In this document: piece by piece, positions 63,104 to 64,000 of the stretch | Position numbering within the stretch: the first letter of the stretch is position 1 | Layout of the letters: every line of letters begins with the position of its first letter | Assembly (NCBI GenBank): GCA_012728375.1 | Contig: JAAYFF010000046.1 | Location: 1-64,000, forward strand | From: Bacillota bacterium | GTDB lineage: Bacteria; Bacillota; Dethiobacteria; DTU022; UBA8154 | Direction: 5' to 3' | DNA length: 64,000 nucleotides | Translations under genes and position numbers: made by a program | The notes under the pieces: generated by a model | What the model saw: the letters and a program-made list of their open reading frames with translations, nothing else | What the model was told of the DNA's origin: nothing | Databases searched by the model: none

Positions 63104-64000
63104 ATGAGATCTTTTGCTCACATAAATTCTTACAGCATTGAGGAGGCCTGTGAAGCTCTTAGCGAATACCGCGGTAGGGCCCGCCTTAATGCAGGAGGCA
63201 GCGACCTTCTGTCCGTTCTCAAAGGGGATATTCTTCCTGATTATCCTGAAGCTGTCATCAATATTAAGACCATACCCGGTCTCGATTATATCAGGGAAGA
63301 TGAAAATTTTTTGAGGATTGGTGCTCTTGTCCGTCTCTGCGATATCGTGCGCTCTCCTCTTCTTAATGAAAAATATCGCCTTTTGCCCGAAGCTGCCCGT
63401 ACCGTGGCAAGCCCCCAGATTAGAAACGTTGCCACAATTGGCGGAAACCTTTGCCAGGATACCCGTTGCTGGTACTACAGGTACCCCAGGAGCATAGGCG
63501 GCCCGTTGCAGTGTTTGCGTAAGGGGAGCGGTGCTTGCCTTGCCATTAGGGGAGATAACCGCTATCATGCTATTATGGGCGGGAAAAAGTGTTTTGCAGT
63601 TTGCCCGTCCGATATGGCCGTCGCGCTGGCGGGCCTTGACGGAAGACTTATTATTGCCGGGCCCAAGGGGGAGCGTAGTGTGGAAACAGCAGACTTTTTC
63701 CATCCATTAGGGAACGATCTGGCCATGGACGAAATGGTTCGCGAGATCGAGATACCGGTCCGCAAAAATCCTTCCCGGCAGATCTTCCTAAAATTTACCC
63801 TGCGCAAACCCATTGATTTTGCCATTGCAAGCGTTGCCGCTGTACTTGTGCTTGACAAAGGGATCTGCAGAGATGCACGAATTGTTCTCGGTGCTGTTGC
63901 ACCTTTTCCTGTCAGGGCGAAAACAGCCGAGAAACTGTTGATCGGCAAACCTATCAGCGAGGAGATCGCCCTGGAGGCGGCGGAAGAAGCTCTGGCAGGT
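63104..64000 (+). CDS. Molybdenum hydroxylase FAD-binding subunit, truncated by window end
   Basis: At least 299 residues, open to the last base; missing from the plus-strand track because it has no stop. ATG follows GGAGG. The FAD motifs LNAGGSDLL and TIGGNLCQDTR match xanthine-dehydrogenase-family medium subunits. A Cys-rich insert (C117, C122, C137, C145, C163, C167) sits where 4-hydroxybenzoyl-CoA reductase beta subunits bind an extra [4Fe-4S] cluster. Large and small subunits should follow downstream. Confidence 0.88.
   Translation, partial: MRSFAHINSYSIEEACEALSEYRGRARLNAGGSDLLSVLKGDILPDYPEAVINIKTIPGLDYIREDENFLRIGALVRLCDIVRSPLLNEKYRLLPEAARTVASPQIRNVATIGGNLCQDTRCWYYRYPRSIGGPLQCLRKGSGACLAIRGDNRYHAIMGGKKCFAVCPSDMAVALAGLDGRLIIAGPKGERSVETADFFHPLGNDLAMDEMVREIEIPVRKNPSRQIFLKFTLRKPIDFAIASVAAVLVLDKGICRDARIVLGAVAPFPVRAKTAEKLLIGKPISEEIALEAAEEALAG

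Overview
The window reads as chromosomal DNA of an anaerobic, spore-forming Gram-positive bacterium of the Clostridia, most like the Peptococcales/Desulfotomaculales. Support comes from strong AGGAGG ribosome sites with many GTG/TTG starts, CotF-type spore coat genes, two perfect sigma-H consensus promoters, lipobox lipoproteins, an ADP-forming acyl-CoA synthetase, a TRAP transporter beside a phenylacetate-CoA-ligase-like enzyme, and the start of a molybdenum hydroxylase set. Genus cannot be fixed from the sequence alone. No rRNA or tRNA gene was seen.

Layout. 1-512: three-repeat CRISPR relic (type I-C-like repeat, no cas genes in view) and a structured leader. 513-8429: ClC antiporter, a secreted protein, a two-gene ADP-forming acyl-CoA synthetase with its own promoter, a flavoprotein, and small membrane proteins, including a 52-residue protein with a decarboxylase-pump signature. 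8612-14181: extracytoplasmic proteins (DUF3160 lipoprotein, FG-GAP-like protein, FMN-binding protein, metallophosphoesterase, stalk-domain protein). 14321-16157 (minus): spore coat proteins and a ferritin-like protein. 16354-17855: DUF1848 and GyrI-like proteins. 17883-21988 (minus): surface O-acetylation cluster (SGNH, DUF4358, MBOAT, DHHW), divergent from a response regulator/sensor kinase/lipoprotein operon (22194-25796). Between them lie four hexamers in an 11-bp phase, two of which match the WalR box exactly. A RAYT transposase with 27-bp terminal inverted repeats (25789-26673) follows, then an ECF sigma/anti-sigma pair.

28324-35904: two alpha/beta hydrolases, a lipoprotein, aconitase and an ABC-2 exporter. 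36002-39394 (minus): a B12-binding-type radical SAM protein with a STAS-like tail, a stand-alone STAS protein, and a PrcB-like lipoprotein. 39564-42258: ABC-F protein and PspC/LiaF-like membrane proteins. 42259-46110: a leader region with a sigma-54-like promoter, then dctQ, a frameshifted dctM and a ligase. 46249-50650: small protein, Sir2, a sigma-H-promoted XRE regulator, and an HTH / quinate-dehydrogenase-like / acyl-ACP-reductase-like operon. 50758-54372: greA with a long structured leader, lysS, aminotransferase. 54551-58659: a conserved unknown, a cytidylate-kinase-like/nuclease-like fusion, hpt and a ROK kinase. This pair is flanked by two apparent minus-strand noncoding RNAs, each with a TTGACA-17-TA-rich promoter, a perfect closing stem and a U-run. 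58912-64000: ECF sigma/anti-sigma, a sigma-H-promoted ABC exporter, a MazG-like protein and a molybdenum hydroxylase FAD subunit cut by the window end.

The parts I consider most worth following are the two minus-strand RNAs around the kinase/hpt pair, the radical SAM-STAS fusion, the 52-residue signature protein, the dctM frameshift, and the promoter-level evidence for sigma-H, sigma-54 and WalR/PhoP-type control.
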